Source: Halorubrum sp. SD626R
Lineage (GTDB): Archaea; Halobacteriota; Halobacteria; Halobacteriales; Haloferacaceae
Assembly: GCF_001261915.1 (NCBI RefSeq)
Contig: NZ_CVRT01000031.1
Span: forward strand, 38,759 to 102,758
Direction: 5' to 3'
Length of the DNA: 64,000 nucleotides
The notes below the pieces were generated by a model. That model had not been told where the DNA came from and made no database searches. It saw nothing but the letters and a program-made list of their open reading frames with translations. Below are positions 55,001 to 62,843 of the stretch, piece by piece (within the stretch, counting starts at the first letter, position 1; each line of letters begins with the position of its first letter). Made by a program: the position numbers and the translations under genes.

Positions 55001-55234
55001 ATGAGCGGGTTCACACTGGGCGGCGAACACGGTGCTACTCTGGGCGGGGCGGTCGGCGGCACTCTAGGTGCTGTACCAACACCAGAGGTTTTCCCGATTA
55101 CAGCTGCCATCCAGGAGTTCCTCAACGTAGTATTCGATCATATATTCCATCCTGCCGTGCGTAATCTGCTCCTCGAAGTTGATGCTGAATGGGTCTTGGT
55201 GATCGTCGATATCTGTTCATCCTCCTCAACATGA
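55001..55234 (+). CDS. Small hypothetical protein
   Basis: Frame of 77 residues with a Gly-rich start (MSGFTLGGEHGATLGGAVGGTLGAVPTPE) and a hydrophobic middle. The end overlaps the following short Cys-containing frame by four bases (ATGA), which supports translation of both. Family not recognised. Confidence 0.45.
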   Translation: MSGFTLGGEHGATLGGAVGGTLGAVPTPEVFPITAAIQEFLNVVFDHIFHPAVRNLLLEVDAEWVLVIVDICSSSST

Positions 55235-55317
55235 CCGACGACTGCGTGTTCACCTGTCTGGAGTGCGGCGAGGACGTCCAGGGCGACGTCGACGAACAGA
55301 CCGTCGCCGACTGGTGA
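55231..55317 (+). CDS. Very short Cys-containing protein
   Basis: Twenty-eight codons from ATG 55231: MTDDCVFTCLECGEDV followed by an acidic tail. It has a CxxC-type pair like small haloarchaeal zinc proteins. It overlaps the stop of the upstream frame by four bases. Short length leaves doubt. Confidence 0.4.
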   Translation: MTDDCVFTCLECGEDVQGDVDEQTVADW

Positions 55318-55329
55318 GAACGCAAATCC

Positions 55330-55369
55330 TAACCAACAACTAGGCAATATCGGTCCACTGTGTTGGTTA
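55330..55369. repeat. TAACCAAC ... GTTGGTTA inverted repeat, copy 1
   Basis: Eight-base arms at 55330-55337 and 55362-55369 with 24 bases between. The same arms with nearly the same spacing occur at 61888-61928, and a single arm at 51970-51978. It stands between two small genes. Confidence 0.6.
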
Positions 55370-55430
55370 AGAGCGAAATCAAGAGATTCCGACACCCACG
55401 AATATCACTTCGCGGCGGCTAGAAGATGAT

Positions 55431-55595
55431 ATGGGACACAAAACACCGGCCGACATCGACACAATCTCGGACGAGGAGCTCACCGAGCTGCTCGCCGAGG
55501 CCAAGGGGACGGCACCAGAAGAGATCGAGCGCGGCGCTGCCGAACTCGATATTGCGCCGCCTGAAGAGGCGACCGTCGTCGACGTCAACGAGTAG
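55431..55595 (+). CDS. Small acidic hypothetical protein
   Basis: Fifty-four residues from ATG 55431, MGHKTPADIDTISDEELTEL onward, very Glu/Asp-rich with a predicted amphipathic helix. Haloarchaeal codon use is good. No family recognised. It follows the inverted repeat 55330-55369 by about 60 bases. Confidence 0.5.
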   Translation: MGHKTPADIDTISDEELTELLAEAKGTAPEEIERGAAELDIAPPEEATVVDVNE

Positions 55596-55744
55596 CACTA
55601 CTGCTTCAACGTGGTTTCAGTATCGCCCAGCTACGGCGATAGACGGCTCTAAGGACGCAACGGTCCCATTCTAGTGGATAGAAGACAACATGGACGGTTG
55701 ATCCAAAGTTGTACCACGATTTGGGGGAGGATAAACGCCTCAGG

Positions 55745-55888
55745 GCCCCATTCAGAAGTGCTTTATTAAAAGTCGAACTCGAAGTGAGTGCTAAACCCAA
55801 GGAAATCGGTTTACAAGACGATTCTCGAACCGAAGACAAATCCGTCAAACCGCAAGAAGGCGAGCGATCAGCAATCTTCTACACATGA
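55745..55888 (+). pseudogene. Remnant of a gene 3' end, sister of 18785
   Basis: Open frame without start: SALLKVELEVSAKPKEIGL, then QDDSRTEDKSVKPQEGERS, ending IFYT and stop. The nucleotide sequence matches 18785-18902 along its length. Only the last part of the parent gene survives in each place. Family not recognised. Confidence 0.55.
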
Positions 55889-55956
55889 GTGTTCCAAAAA
55901 TATTTAATTGGGAGTAGAAGCACTAGACCGCAAGAAGTTGGTCCTAATGTCGGGCG

Positions 55957-56496
55957 TTATGACGCAGAGTTGTCGTCTTCGTCGCCGTCACCGTCATCAT
56001 CATCCACGTCGCCTGAGTCAGCCTCATCACACTCATCGTCAGCGTGATCCTCGGGAAGCAAGTCGACATCAGGTGCCTCGAACTCAGCAGGGTCGAAGTC
56101 CTTGCGTTCATGAACGAGATACTTTACACTCACTGGGACGCCTCCATCGTCGCCGAACTGGTTCACAGCTTCTTCACGAGTCAGGGGTGGTCCCTCGTAG
56201 TATTCGTGGTGGTACTCGTTCCACGCATGACGATGCTCGATCGGGAGTTGCCGATGCCATATCCGGTAGGGTGGCTCGTCCACCTTGTGGATGTGGACGT
56301 GACAGCTCTGACACAGCGGGATCACGTTCTCGACACGGTGGTCCGTATCGTCGCCGTTGACGTGATGGAAGGACAGTTTGTCTTGGTTGCGCGCTCCGTA
56401 ATCGGTTTCGAGCCATTCCTCTGGCGTTCGACCGCAGAGTACGCATTGCCGGCCCCAGCGGTCGAAGACTGCTTGTTCAAGATGTGTTGGTCGCAT
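55957..56496 (-). CDS. HNH endonuclease
   Basis: Nuclease of 179 residues. It starts MRPTHLEQAVFDRWGRQCVLCG. The zinc cysteines are C18/C21 and C62/C65 (PLCQSCH), and the HNH core is LSFHHVNGDDTDHRVENVIPL, with His44/His45 and Asn57/59 as candidate catalytic residues. The tail (about 145-179) is nearly all Asp/Glu. ATG 56496 was chosen over an upstream frame that adds 29 residues without similarity. It is a single gene with no modification partner; homing, phage-type or defence roles are possible. Confidence 0.85.
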   Translation of the reverse strand: MRPTHLEQAVFDRWGRQCVLCGRTPEEWLETDYGARNQDKLSFHHVNGDDTDHRVENVIPLCQSCHVHIHKVDEPPYRIWHRQLPIEHRHAWNEYHHEYYEGPPLTREEAVNQFGDDGGVPVSVKYLVHERKDFDPAEFEAPDVDLLPEDHADDECDEADSGDVDDDDGDGDEDDNSAS

Positions 56497-57000
56497 TAAG
56501 TTGGTGTGGATGGCCGCTCGCGTGGCTGGTCGGCTGTGACCTGACGCCGACAGTGTGTGTCCACACGATGCCGCGAGCAGCAAACTGGTTGGAAATCGAG
56601 ACGGCTCTGTGGGAGCTTCCTCCCGTGCGGTGCTTCTTTTTTTTGACTGTTCACCTCACCCCCATCGGGAAATAAAAATAGACACCACAGACCGATCACT
56701 ACCCACTAGAAATCACGTCTATCCACCACCGCTGATGTCGGTCGCATTACAGCGGCCACAGCTGCCGGGGAGACAGTCAGTTTCAATGGCCGCAATTGAA
56801 GAGTCCCACTCAAATGGAATTTTGGATTTCAGAAATTGGGAGTTCCGAACGTGTGGTTCCATCCTGTATAGTCCCGCCATGAGATATGAGTTGTCGGTGA
56901 CATCGGGCAGAGACAACTAGCGATGGTCAGTCTTGAGGACAGAGTGGACGGATATCCGGCACAAACTTAATGCTTGTAGAACATATATATTAGAACAGAT
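56497..57000. other. Gene-poor stretch
   Basis: About 500 bases. A reverse-strand frame at 56719-56916 (starting TTG, ending CLPGSCGRCNATDISGGG) has three closely spaced cysteines and might be a tiny protein, but support is weak. The left part carries the HNH gene promoter and the right part an ACATATATAT run before the next gene. Confidence 0.35.
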
Positions 57001-57357
57001 ATGCCCAAAGGACATTATAAATCGGCGGGAGGGCGAATACAGTACGGGGACGCGACTGATCTCTTCCCGGTGGATGAACTCAATGCGACCGTCCACCAGT
57101 ACCGGGATGCCGAGCGAGTGCTCGAAAATGTCCGGAGTGAGGACGTAATCTGTGTGTATCCAGAAAGTATGGCGACGGGGTACGCACTCGGTCAGAACCC
57201 GCTGACAGCGATTCGCGTTGAGACGCTTCCGGCGACGGTTCGCGGGAGGCTTGGTGACGCACTCGACGCCGCAATCAACTCGTTTGCGATCGTACAAGTT
57301 GGGAAGTGGGTGACAAGCAGTCCGAATCGGTCGCTCAGCGAATACGAGACCGCATGA
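57001..57357 (+). CDS. Hypothetical protein
   Basis: Protein of 118 residues starting MPKGHYKSAGGRIQYGDATDLF. Mixed alpha/beta composition with no signal or membrane segment. ATESMATGYALGQNP-like middle and VRGRLGDALDAAIN helix give no known motif. It precedes the HTH/nucleotidyltransferase pair by 110 bases on the same strand but has its own AT-rich promoter. Family not recognised. Confidence 0.6.
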   Translation: MPKGHYKSAGGRIQYGDATDLFPVDELNATVHQYRDAERVLENVRSEDVICVYPESMATGYALGQNPLTAIRVETLPATVRGRLGDALDAAINSFAIVQVGKWVTSSPNRSLSEYETA

Positions 57358-57435
57358 ATTTGGTCGCTGGTGATGATTCTATGACAGAGGTAGCAATAGT
57401 GGATCAGATTTCGTCAACCTAAACCAAGAAACGTA

Positions 57436-57443
57436 TTTATACG
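57436..57443 (+). promoter_or_regulatory. TATA element before the HTH/nucleotidyltransferase operon
   Basis: TTTATACG lies 24-31 bases before ATG 57467. It is embedded in ACGTATTTATACGTAT, which is partly symmetrical and could also bind the HTH protein encoded next. Confidence 0.45.
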
Positions 57444-57466
57444 TATAGTGCTTAGAGTGGACAGAG

Positions 57467-58417
57467 ATGCTTACGAAGGCCGGACTCGCTGTCATCGACG
57501 CGTTGAGCACCGGCCGGGAAGCAACAGCAGCTGATCTCGCGATAGACACTGAGTATTCGCAGACTCATCTCTACGACGTACTCGACAAGTTACTCGAATC
57601 GGGGTTGCTCGCCGAACACCGTGGGCCAAACAACCAGCGGGAAGTCTCCCTCACAGACCACCCGGTCGTCGAAGCGTACCGGGCCCTTCGATCCGAACTC
57701 GGACACGTCGAATGGCCCGACCTCCTCTCGCCGGCCACACTTCGGGTGTGCTGGTATCTCGACGAGCCCCGACGCGTGTCCGAGATCGCCGAGCGACTCG
57801 GTATTACCCGGCAAGGTGTCCACAAGGCGCTGTCACCACTCAAGCATCGCGCGATGCTGTCCCCATCGGGCCCGGAGTATGCGTTAAGTGAGGACCTCTC
57901 GCCGCTGCTGACGTTCGCTCGTGCAGTCGTCCGGCACGAACACCGGTCGCGCGTCCGAGGACTTGCACCGAGTGCGACCGTCGAATGGTGTGATCCGAAG
58001 CGAGCACTCGTCCGCGTACAGACAGCCGAAGATACAGAAGCACTCGAGGCCGCCACCGACTGGCAACTGACCGGGCTTGCTCGGTTTGTGGAGTACGGCC
58101 TACAGTTCTTCCTCGCCGGCGAACCCGCGTTCTGGTATGCGCCCGACGAGGAGCTCACACCTGCCAACGTCGTGTGCCACACGCTCGTCCTCGATAGCGG
58201 GTCTCGTCGTGTCAGTTATGCGATGCTCCTTATCGAGACGTTGGATATCGATCAAGAGACGCTGACAGAGACTGCGCAGTGGTACAGTCTGGAGTCGACA
58301 GTGACTGCGATGTATCTGACACTCCACGGAGAGTTCGACACCACAGACGACCTTCCTGTCGTCCTCCCGAGTGAAGCAGAATTCAGGGCGCTCAAAGATC
58401 AGTACGGGGTCGCATGA
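57467..58417 (+). CDS. Two-winged-helix regulator paired with a nucleotidyltransferase
   Basis: Protein of 316 residues. Winged helix 1 (about 5-65; EATAADLAIDTEYSQTHLYDVLDKLLESGLL) and winged helix 2 (about 85-150; RRVSEIAERLGITRQGVHKALSPL) are followed by an alpha/beta domain (about 160-316) of unknown fold. The stop overlaps the start of the nucleotidyltransferase gene by four bases. The layout is that of an antitoxin/regulator with a nucleotidyltransferase toxin, similar in logic to AbiE but of different families. Confidence 0.8.
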   Translation: MLTKAGLAVIDALSTGREATAADLAIDTEYSQTHLYDVLDKLLESGLLAEHRGPNNQREVSLTDHPVVEAYRALRSELGHVEWPDLLSPATLRVCWYLDEPRRVSEIAERLGITRQGVHKALSPLKHRAMLSPSGPEYALSEDLSPLLTFARAVVRHEHRSRVRGLAPSATVEWCDPKRALVRVQTAEDTEALEAATDWQLTGLARFVEYGLQFFLAGEPAFWYAPDEELTPANVVCHTLVLDSGSRRVSYAMLLIETLDIDQETLTETAQWYSLESTVTAMYLTLHGEFDTTDDLPVVLPSEAEFRALKDQYGVA

Positions 58418-59283
58418 CTGTATTCAGTGGTAGCGAGGCGATCAAAGCGTTTCTCGAAGAGTTCGACAGCTGGCTGTCGGAGTCCGTGACGGTGTATCTC
58501 CTTGGGGGATCGGCGATGACAGTTCATGGCTTGAAAGACCAAACCGAGGATATCGACCTCGCGCTGGGTGTGGTATCTGAGTTCGAACACGTCTATCAGA
58601 CGCTCATATCCCAGGGATTCTCAGTGGTTAGCGAGCCAACGGAATCGTTCGAAGGTGTCGGGAAAACCGTCGAACTACATCACGAAGAGCGTGGACTCCA
58701 GATTGACCTCTTCGAACAGCAAGTCGTCGGGAAAGTGTGGATCACCGACCGAATGCACGACCGGGCTGAAGAGTTCTGGACCGGCCGTCACGCAACAGCA
58801 CACATCCTCTCCGATGAGGATATGTTTCTGTTAAAAGCGGTCTCCGGCGGAGACCTGGGGAGTGGCCGGCGCCGCGACATCGAAGATATGCGAACGTATG
58901 CCCAGCGTGGGTTGGACTACGAGGTGATTCTGACGGAGATTGACGATCAGCGACCGTTCAACACCGGCTCCACTGAAGCACGACAGATCCGTGACCGCTC
59001 CCACCCGCTATTCGCAATCGAAATGGCGGTGAGCTCACTGTCCGGGCTTCCAGATACGTTCATCGACCGCATCGAAGCGTTCGCGACAGCGTTCGAGATC
59101 GAATACATCGTCTTGAGGGCTGTTGACGAGGGTATCAACGGCGTCGAAGCAATTCAAGAGCAGGCGCTCTCGAATGTGCGGGCGCTTTCTGGCGATCAAG
59201 AAGACGCCGTCGACGACGCGATTGAGCGACTAGTCACGAAGGGTATTCTCGAGCATGATGAGGGAACGGTTCGACTTCGGTGA
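58414..59283 (+). CDS. Nucleotidyltransferase-fold protein (DUF6036-like)
   Basis: Protein of 289 residues with the nucleotidyltransferase signature LLGGSAMTVHGLKDQTEDIDLAL: Gly-Gly-Ser at 31-33 and the metal-binding Asp46/Asp48 pair. LHHEERGLQIDLFEQ supplies the third acidic position. The C-terminal 100 residues form a helical region ending in a possible winged helix (IERLVTKGILEHDEGTV). Such proteins act as tRNA or protein nucleotidylylating toxins in several systems. The coupled HTH gene upstream supports a toxin-antitoxin role; this is inferred. Confidence 0.82.
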   Translation: MTVFSGSEAIKAFLEEFDSWLSESVTVYLLGGSAMTVHGLKDQTEDIDLALGVVSEFEHVYQTLISQGFSVVSEPTESFEGVGKTVELHHEERGLQIDLFEQQVVGKVWITDRMHDRAEEFWTGRHATAHILSDEDMFLLKAVSGGDLGSGRRRDIEDMRTYAQRGLDYEVILTEIDDQRPFNTGSTEARQIRDRSHPLFAIEMAVSSLSGLPDTFIDRIEAFATAFEIEYIVLRAVDEGINGVEAIQEQALSNVRALSGDQEDAVDDAIERLVTKGILEHDEGTVRLR

Positions 59284-59356
59284 CGCAACACTTCCTGGGT
59301 GTTCCAAGAAGGCGCGCATAGATCTCGTTGGGAAAGCGATGTGAGGGTCAGTCAGT

Positions 59357-60721
59357 TCAGATGACGCCGCCAATAATGAGGAGGACGATGAGGGCCAACA
59401 GCGTCGCGACCACGCACCCCCCGGCCAGCCACTTGTTCTCCATCGCTTTCTCGTGGAACGGCATGTCGGCGTACTCCTCGCGGAACGTCTCGAGGTTCTG
59501 GTCGTCGTAGAAGTACTTCGTCTTCAGTGTGAACCGCTCGGTGACTGCACACCCCGTACAGACCGGCTCGCCTTCCAGCCGCTCCGTTTTGATGTGGCTG
59601 TCGCAGGCGATTGCCCCGCAATTCGGACAGTAGGTGTACGTCTCGTCGACGCCGCTCGTGTCACAGTGGACGCATCGATGGATACCGTCCTCGACGGTCA
59701 CTCGTGACGGGCCCGCTGCGTAGTACTCGTAGGGATAGGTGTACTCCTGGATGTCGGTGGTCTGCCGAATTTCGGGGAGGTACACTGGTTCGATCGACTG
59801 GACGGAGATATCCGAGACATTCGGCTCACACGTCTTGTTGTACGTGACGTTGTTGTCGCCGGTGTAGGTCACCGTCGTCGTATGGTGCTGCTGGAGTCGG
59901 TTGACAGCCCACTCCTTGTACTCCGTTTGGGTCTGCCCGAACCGGTTCTCCTCGACATCGTCGAACACCTCTCTGAACTGTTCCGAGTCAAGGTCGACCG
60001 TCGCGTGGAGGTTATCGGTGACCAGCGTCACGACGTCTTCGTCCGCGACCTGTGGCTGCCCGCGCTCGGCGTGGGCGACGAATCGCGATCGGTCGTTGAT
60101 CCGGTGGATGACGCCCACCGATGTCTCGAAGACGGCGTTCGTGTTCGCGGTGACCGCGACCACGGGGCGGAACGTCACCGATGAGTGTGGGTCTGGGAGG
60201 CCGACAGCGTCGATGTTCTCGATGTCGCGGAACGCCTCCGCGACGGGCGCGTCGACGTCGCCGGCCGGATCGTACGGGCGGAGCGTTTCGTCACAGAGGA
60301 TTTCGATGCGACCGTTGTAGAGGTCAAGCCCGATCTCGTCGGCAATCTCTCGGAGGTCCTCACCGTCGAGCAGTTCGATTGGATGTGGGTCGTCGTTCTG
60401 CTGGAGGCGTGTCGCGTACTCCTGGGCAGGGTTGGTGAACCGGCCGGTCGTCACGACCATCCCGCGTTTCGGGCCGTCGAAGCCGAACGTGGCGATCGCT
60501 GAATGGAGCTTCTGGACGACCGGCCGACCGACGGTTCCCGTGTGCTTACACTCGACGACGATCGCACGCCGGGTGCCGTCGACGACCTCTTCCATAATGA
60601 CATCGCGACCCTCGTCGGCTGTCTTCTCAGCCTGCCGGACGTTCTCGTAACCGAGGGTGCGGAACACGTCCTCCATCACGTCCTCGAATTCGAATCCGGA
60701 GAGGTCGTCCAGTACAGCCAT
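59357..60721 (-). CDS. Mrr-like restriction endonuclease with zinc ribbon and C-terminal membrane helix
   Basis: Protein of 454 residues. The N-terminal Mrr/PD-(D/E)xK fold has ADEGRDVIMEE (Asp40) and AIVVECKHTG (Glu57, Lys59), then VVQKLHSAIATFGFDGPKRGMVVTTG. The middle part (about 150-330) is unrecognised. A zinc region follows with CVHC, CPNC and CTGC pairs (about 345-400). The chain ends in a hydrophobic helix (WLAGGCVVATLLALIVLLII). ATG 60721 is preferred over TTG 60727. A nuclease tethered to the membrane would suit cleavage of incoming DNA. No methylase is adjacent. Confidence 0.85.
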   Translation of the reverse strand: MAVLDDLSGFEFEDVMEDVFRTLGYENVRQAEKTADEGRDVIMEEVVDGTRRAIVVECKHTGTVGRPVVQKLHSAIATFGFDGPKRGMVVTTGRFTNPAQEYATRLQQNDDPHPIELLDGEDLREIADEIGLDLYNGRIEILCDETLRPYDPAGDVDAPVAEAFRDIENIDAVGLPDPHSSVTFRPVVAVTANTNAVFETSVGVIHRINDRSRFVAHAERGQPQVADEDVVTLVTDNLHATVDLDSEQFREVFDDVEENRFGQTQTEYKEWAVNRLQQHHTTTVTYTGDNNVTYNKTCEPNVSDISVQSIEPVYLPEIRQTTDIQEYTYPYEYYAAGPSRVTVEDGIHRCVHCDTSGVDETYTYCPNCGAIACDSHIKTERLEGEPVCTGCAVTERFTLKTKYFYDDQNLETFREEYADMPFHEKAMENKWLAGGCVVATLLALIVLLIIGGVI

Positions 60722-60835
60722 CCTCAATTATGTGGATAGTATGTTGCAACTGTCAAATACGTTGCCGAACAGCTCGCCTCCCTGTTTGTCGCCCCTTGAG
60801 GGGTGCGGGGGTCACCGAACCACCCGCGAGCAACG

Positions 60836-61045
60836 ATGAACGGCAATGTACCAACAGCCGGTTCAAGTGCAGTCCCAGTCGCATCGCCCGCACAATTCCA
60901 CCAAGACACAGTCGAATACGTCGGCTTCCACGTCGGTGGCCAAGCTGTCGTCCTAAACCTCTCGGAGCATCGGCATCTCACCGCAGACTGGAGTCTCGAC
61001 TTGGTCAATCACGGTCGAGATATCCGACCGCAGCTACCTACGTGA
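60836..61045 (+). CDS. Small hypothetical protein
   Basis: Sixty-nine residues from ATG 60836 (MNGNVPTAGSSAVPVASPA), with a beta-like centre VEYVGFHVGGQAVVLNL. Its stop codon overlaps the palindromic operator of the next gene. Weak evidence; it may be a decayed gene. Confidence 0.35.
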   Translation: MNGNVPTAGSSAVPVASPAQFHQDTVEYVGFHVGGQAVVLNLSEHRHLTADWSLDLVNHGRDIRPQLPT

Positions 61046-61059
61046 TACATGTGTATCAC
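61042..61059. promoter_or_regulatory. Palindromic operator before the ribbon-helix-helix gene
   Basis: GTGATACA, TG, TGTATCAC: perfect 8-bp arms with two central bases, ending five bases before the ATG at 61065. Ribbon-helix-helix proteins typically bind such short palindromes at their own promoters. Confidence 0.65.
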
Positions 61060-61064
61060 AGTAT

Positions 61065-61307
61065 ATGAGCACTGACAGCGATGCCGGCGGCGACGGTGAA
61101 ATGGAGAAAATCAACGTCCGGGTGCCACAGTCGCTGCTGGCCCAGGTCAACAACGTCTGGGAGAAGCGTGGCTATGCGAACAAATCCGAGTCCATCCGCG
61201 ACGCGCTTCGGGACGCTGTTAACCCGCCAACGCAGCTTTCCGAGGAGGCGCTGGCGCATCTAGCCGAGAGCCGCAAGCAGCGGGAGCAGGGCGAGACGGT
61301 GTCGTAG
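61065..61307 (+). CDS. Ribbon-helix-helix (CopG-like) regulator
   Basis: Protein of 80 residues. After an acidic start, EKINVRVPQSLLAQVNNVWEKRGYANKSESIRDAL shows the strand, helix, turn, helix of CopG/MetJ-type DNA-binding proteins. A Ser/Glu-rich tail (LSEEALAHLAESRKQREQGETVS) follows and could bind a partner toxin. No toxin gene follows directly. The palindrome 61042-61059 is the probable autoregulatory site. Confidence 0.85.
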   Translation: MSTDSDAGGDGEMEKINVRVPQSLLAQVNNVWEKRGYANKSESIRDALRDAVNPPTQLSEEALAHLAESRKQREQGETVS

Positions 61308-61360
61308 GAGGACGTAAGTACAGACAATGTGCTTATTAACTGTGGCAATATGAACAGTGT

Positions 61361-61531
61361 ATGAGAATTTCACGAAAGGTCGGCAAGATGTGGCACTTCA
61401 CCGAACCAGATCACTGCGGGTGGGCACAGACATATACAGAGGAAGATTCATTCGAGGAAACAACAGAGGTGTCGTCGCTAGGTGAGGTCGATGATTTTTG
61501 CAGTATGTGCCGAGAACGGCGGGAGGAGTGA
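61361..61531 (+). CDS. Small protein with CxxC pair
   Basis: Fifty-six residues from ATG 61361, MRISRKVGKMWHFTEPDHCGW at the start and FCSMCRERREE at the end. Three cysteines and two histidines could bind a metal. Frame composition is acidic and haloarchaeal. Family not recognised. Confidence 0.5.
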   Translation: MRISRKVGKMWHFTEPDHCGWAQTYTEEDSFEETTEVSSLGEVDDFCSMCRERREE

Positions 61532-61706
61532 GCAACCTTGCTTAGCAGCAATTTCACGTGCTATTTGTACGTAAACAAAGCCGTGTCAATGATTTTCAAC
61601 GCCTAGAGGAATATTGGGACGTTCTACAGCCAATTTAAACGGAATCCTGAGAATCAGAGGGCCTACCTCCGGACGGCGTACTTCGTGACCTGTTTTTCGT
61701 GCCCCC

Positions 61707-61883
61707 AGAGAGGTCAAGGCCGTCGCGTACGTCGTCGGCCGGTACTGCGGATTCGACACCAGTGGGTCGGCGTTCTACCTCGCTGCGTGGGAATCAAACG
61801 ATCTGCAGGTCGTTCGCGAGCGGCTCGGACGAATCAGTCGGACGGCAGAAGAGCTCATCGACGTGCTCGAAGACGGCGTCTGA
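61707..61883 (+). pseudogene. C-terminal remnant of an ArdC/ImmA-IrrE-like protein
   Basis: The frame reads EVKAVAYVVGRYCGFDTSGS, then AFYLAAWESNDLQVVRERLG, RISRTAEELIDVLEDGV and stop. This matches the typical end of haloarchaeal ArdC-type proteins with a zinc-peptidase-like domain, which are plasmid anti-restriction or maintenance proteins. No upstream part was found. Confidence 0.55.
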
Positions 61884-61887
61884 ACTA

Positions 61888-61928
61888 TTAACCAACACTC
61901 GGTTCTACACCCCAATCTCGTTGGTTAA
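61888..61928. repeat. TTAACCAAC ... GTTGGTTAA inverted repeat, copy 2
   Basis: Nine-base arms at 61888-61896 and 61920-61928 with 23 bases between. The same arms with near-equal spacing are at 55330-55369. The right arm ends 80 bases before the AbiEi start. Confidence 0.65.
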
Positions 61929-61980
61929 GTCTGCTCGTCTCCGCCATCCGCGGCAGTCGCAAGGCTAAAGAAGGCCCGTG

Positions 61981-61988
61981 TTTATACT
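61981..61988 (+). promoter_or_regulatory. TATA element of the abiE operon
   Basis: TTTATACT lies 20-27 bases before ATG 62008, consistent with a leaderless transcript. Confidence 0.5.
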
Positions 61989-62007
61989 CTATGTAAGAAA
62001 CGCAGGT

Positions 62008-62838
62008 ATGAGTACTACAGAACGATCGGCAAATATACGGCAAGGCCTCTCGACTCGAGAAAGTCGACTCCTTACACGACTTGCTGGCGCGGGTCACCAG
62101 ATTATCTCCGTCGACGACATCGAGACGACGCTGGAAGTCCCCCCAAACACCGCCCGCGAGATCGCCTCCCGGCTCACCGGGAAGGGCTGGCTCGACCGGC
62201 TCTTCCCGGGCACGTATCTGATCATTCCACTCACTGCCGGCGAGGAGGCCATGTACACCACCCACGAGTACCTCATCGCCGGCCACGTTGCCGAGCCGAT
62301 GTACATCGGCTACTACAGCGCCCTCAACCACCACGGGCTAACCGAACAAGTACCTCGGACAGTGTACGTCGTCACGCCGACCCGAGCGCAAAGCAGGGAG
62401 ATCCACAGCGTCCCGTACCGCGTCACGACAGTCACCGAGCGGAAATTCTTCGGCTTTGAGCCGACATCGGTCGAGGGCACGACCGTTCAGGTCAGCGACC
62501 TGGAGAAGACGCTGGTCGACTGTGCGGACCACCCCAAGTTCTGTGGTGGCCTTCGGGAACTTGCGACCGCGATGCGCACCGCCGACGACCGGGGCTGCGA
62601 CTGGGACACCGTCGGCGAGTACCTCAAACGCCTCGACAACGGCGCTGCGACCAAGCGGATCGTCTATCTCGCCGACCAGTTCGGCATCGACCTCCCCACC
62701 CGCGAGGAACTCGTTGCGTCGTTCACGAGTGGCTATTCCTCACTGGACCCGACGCGGCCCGACACCGGATCGACCAACAGTACGTATCGCCTCCGAATCA
62801 ACGTCAAGTCAGCCATACTGGAGCCGACGGAGTCCTGA
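62008..62838 (+). CDS. abiEi: AbiEi-type antitoxin/repressor
   Basis: Protein of 276 residues. The N-terminal winged helix (about 8-65; IISVDDIETTLEVPPNTAREIASRLTGKGWLDRL) is followed by the AbiEi domain with GTYLIIP, MYIGYYSALNHHGL, VYVVTP and a VSDLEKTLVDC segment. AbiEi represses the operon and neutralises AbiEii. ATG 62008 sits a leaderless distance after a TATA box; ten upstream in-frame codons are not needed. Five bases separate it from the toxin gene. Abortive infection or plasmid stabilisation is the known role of the family. Confidence 0.9.
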   Translation: MSTTERSANIRQGLSTRESRLLTRLAGAGHQIISVDDIETTLEVPPNTAREIASRLTGKGWLDRLFPGTYLIIPLTAGEEAMYTTHEYLIAGHVAEPMYIGYYSALNHHGLTEQVPRTVYVVTPTRAQSREIHSVPYRVTTVTERKFFGFEPTSVEGTTVQVSDLEKTLVDCADHPKFCGGLRELATAMRTADDRGCDWDTVGEYLKRLDNGAATKRIVYLADQFGIDLPTREELVASFTSGYSSLDPTRPDTGSTNSTYRLRINVKSAILEPTES

Positions 62839-62843
62839 TCGCA

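Noticed and set aside
56719..56916. Reverse frame of 65 codons with three close cysteines as a gene
   Set aside because: Starts with TTG, has no recognisable start signals and poor codon composition in its first half; kept only as a remark on that region.
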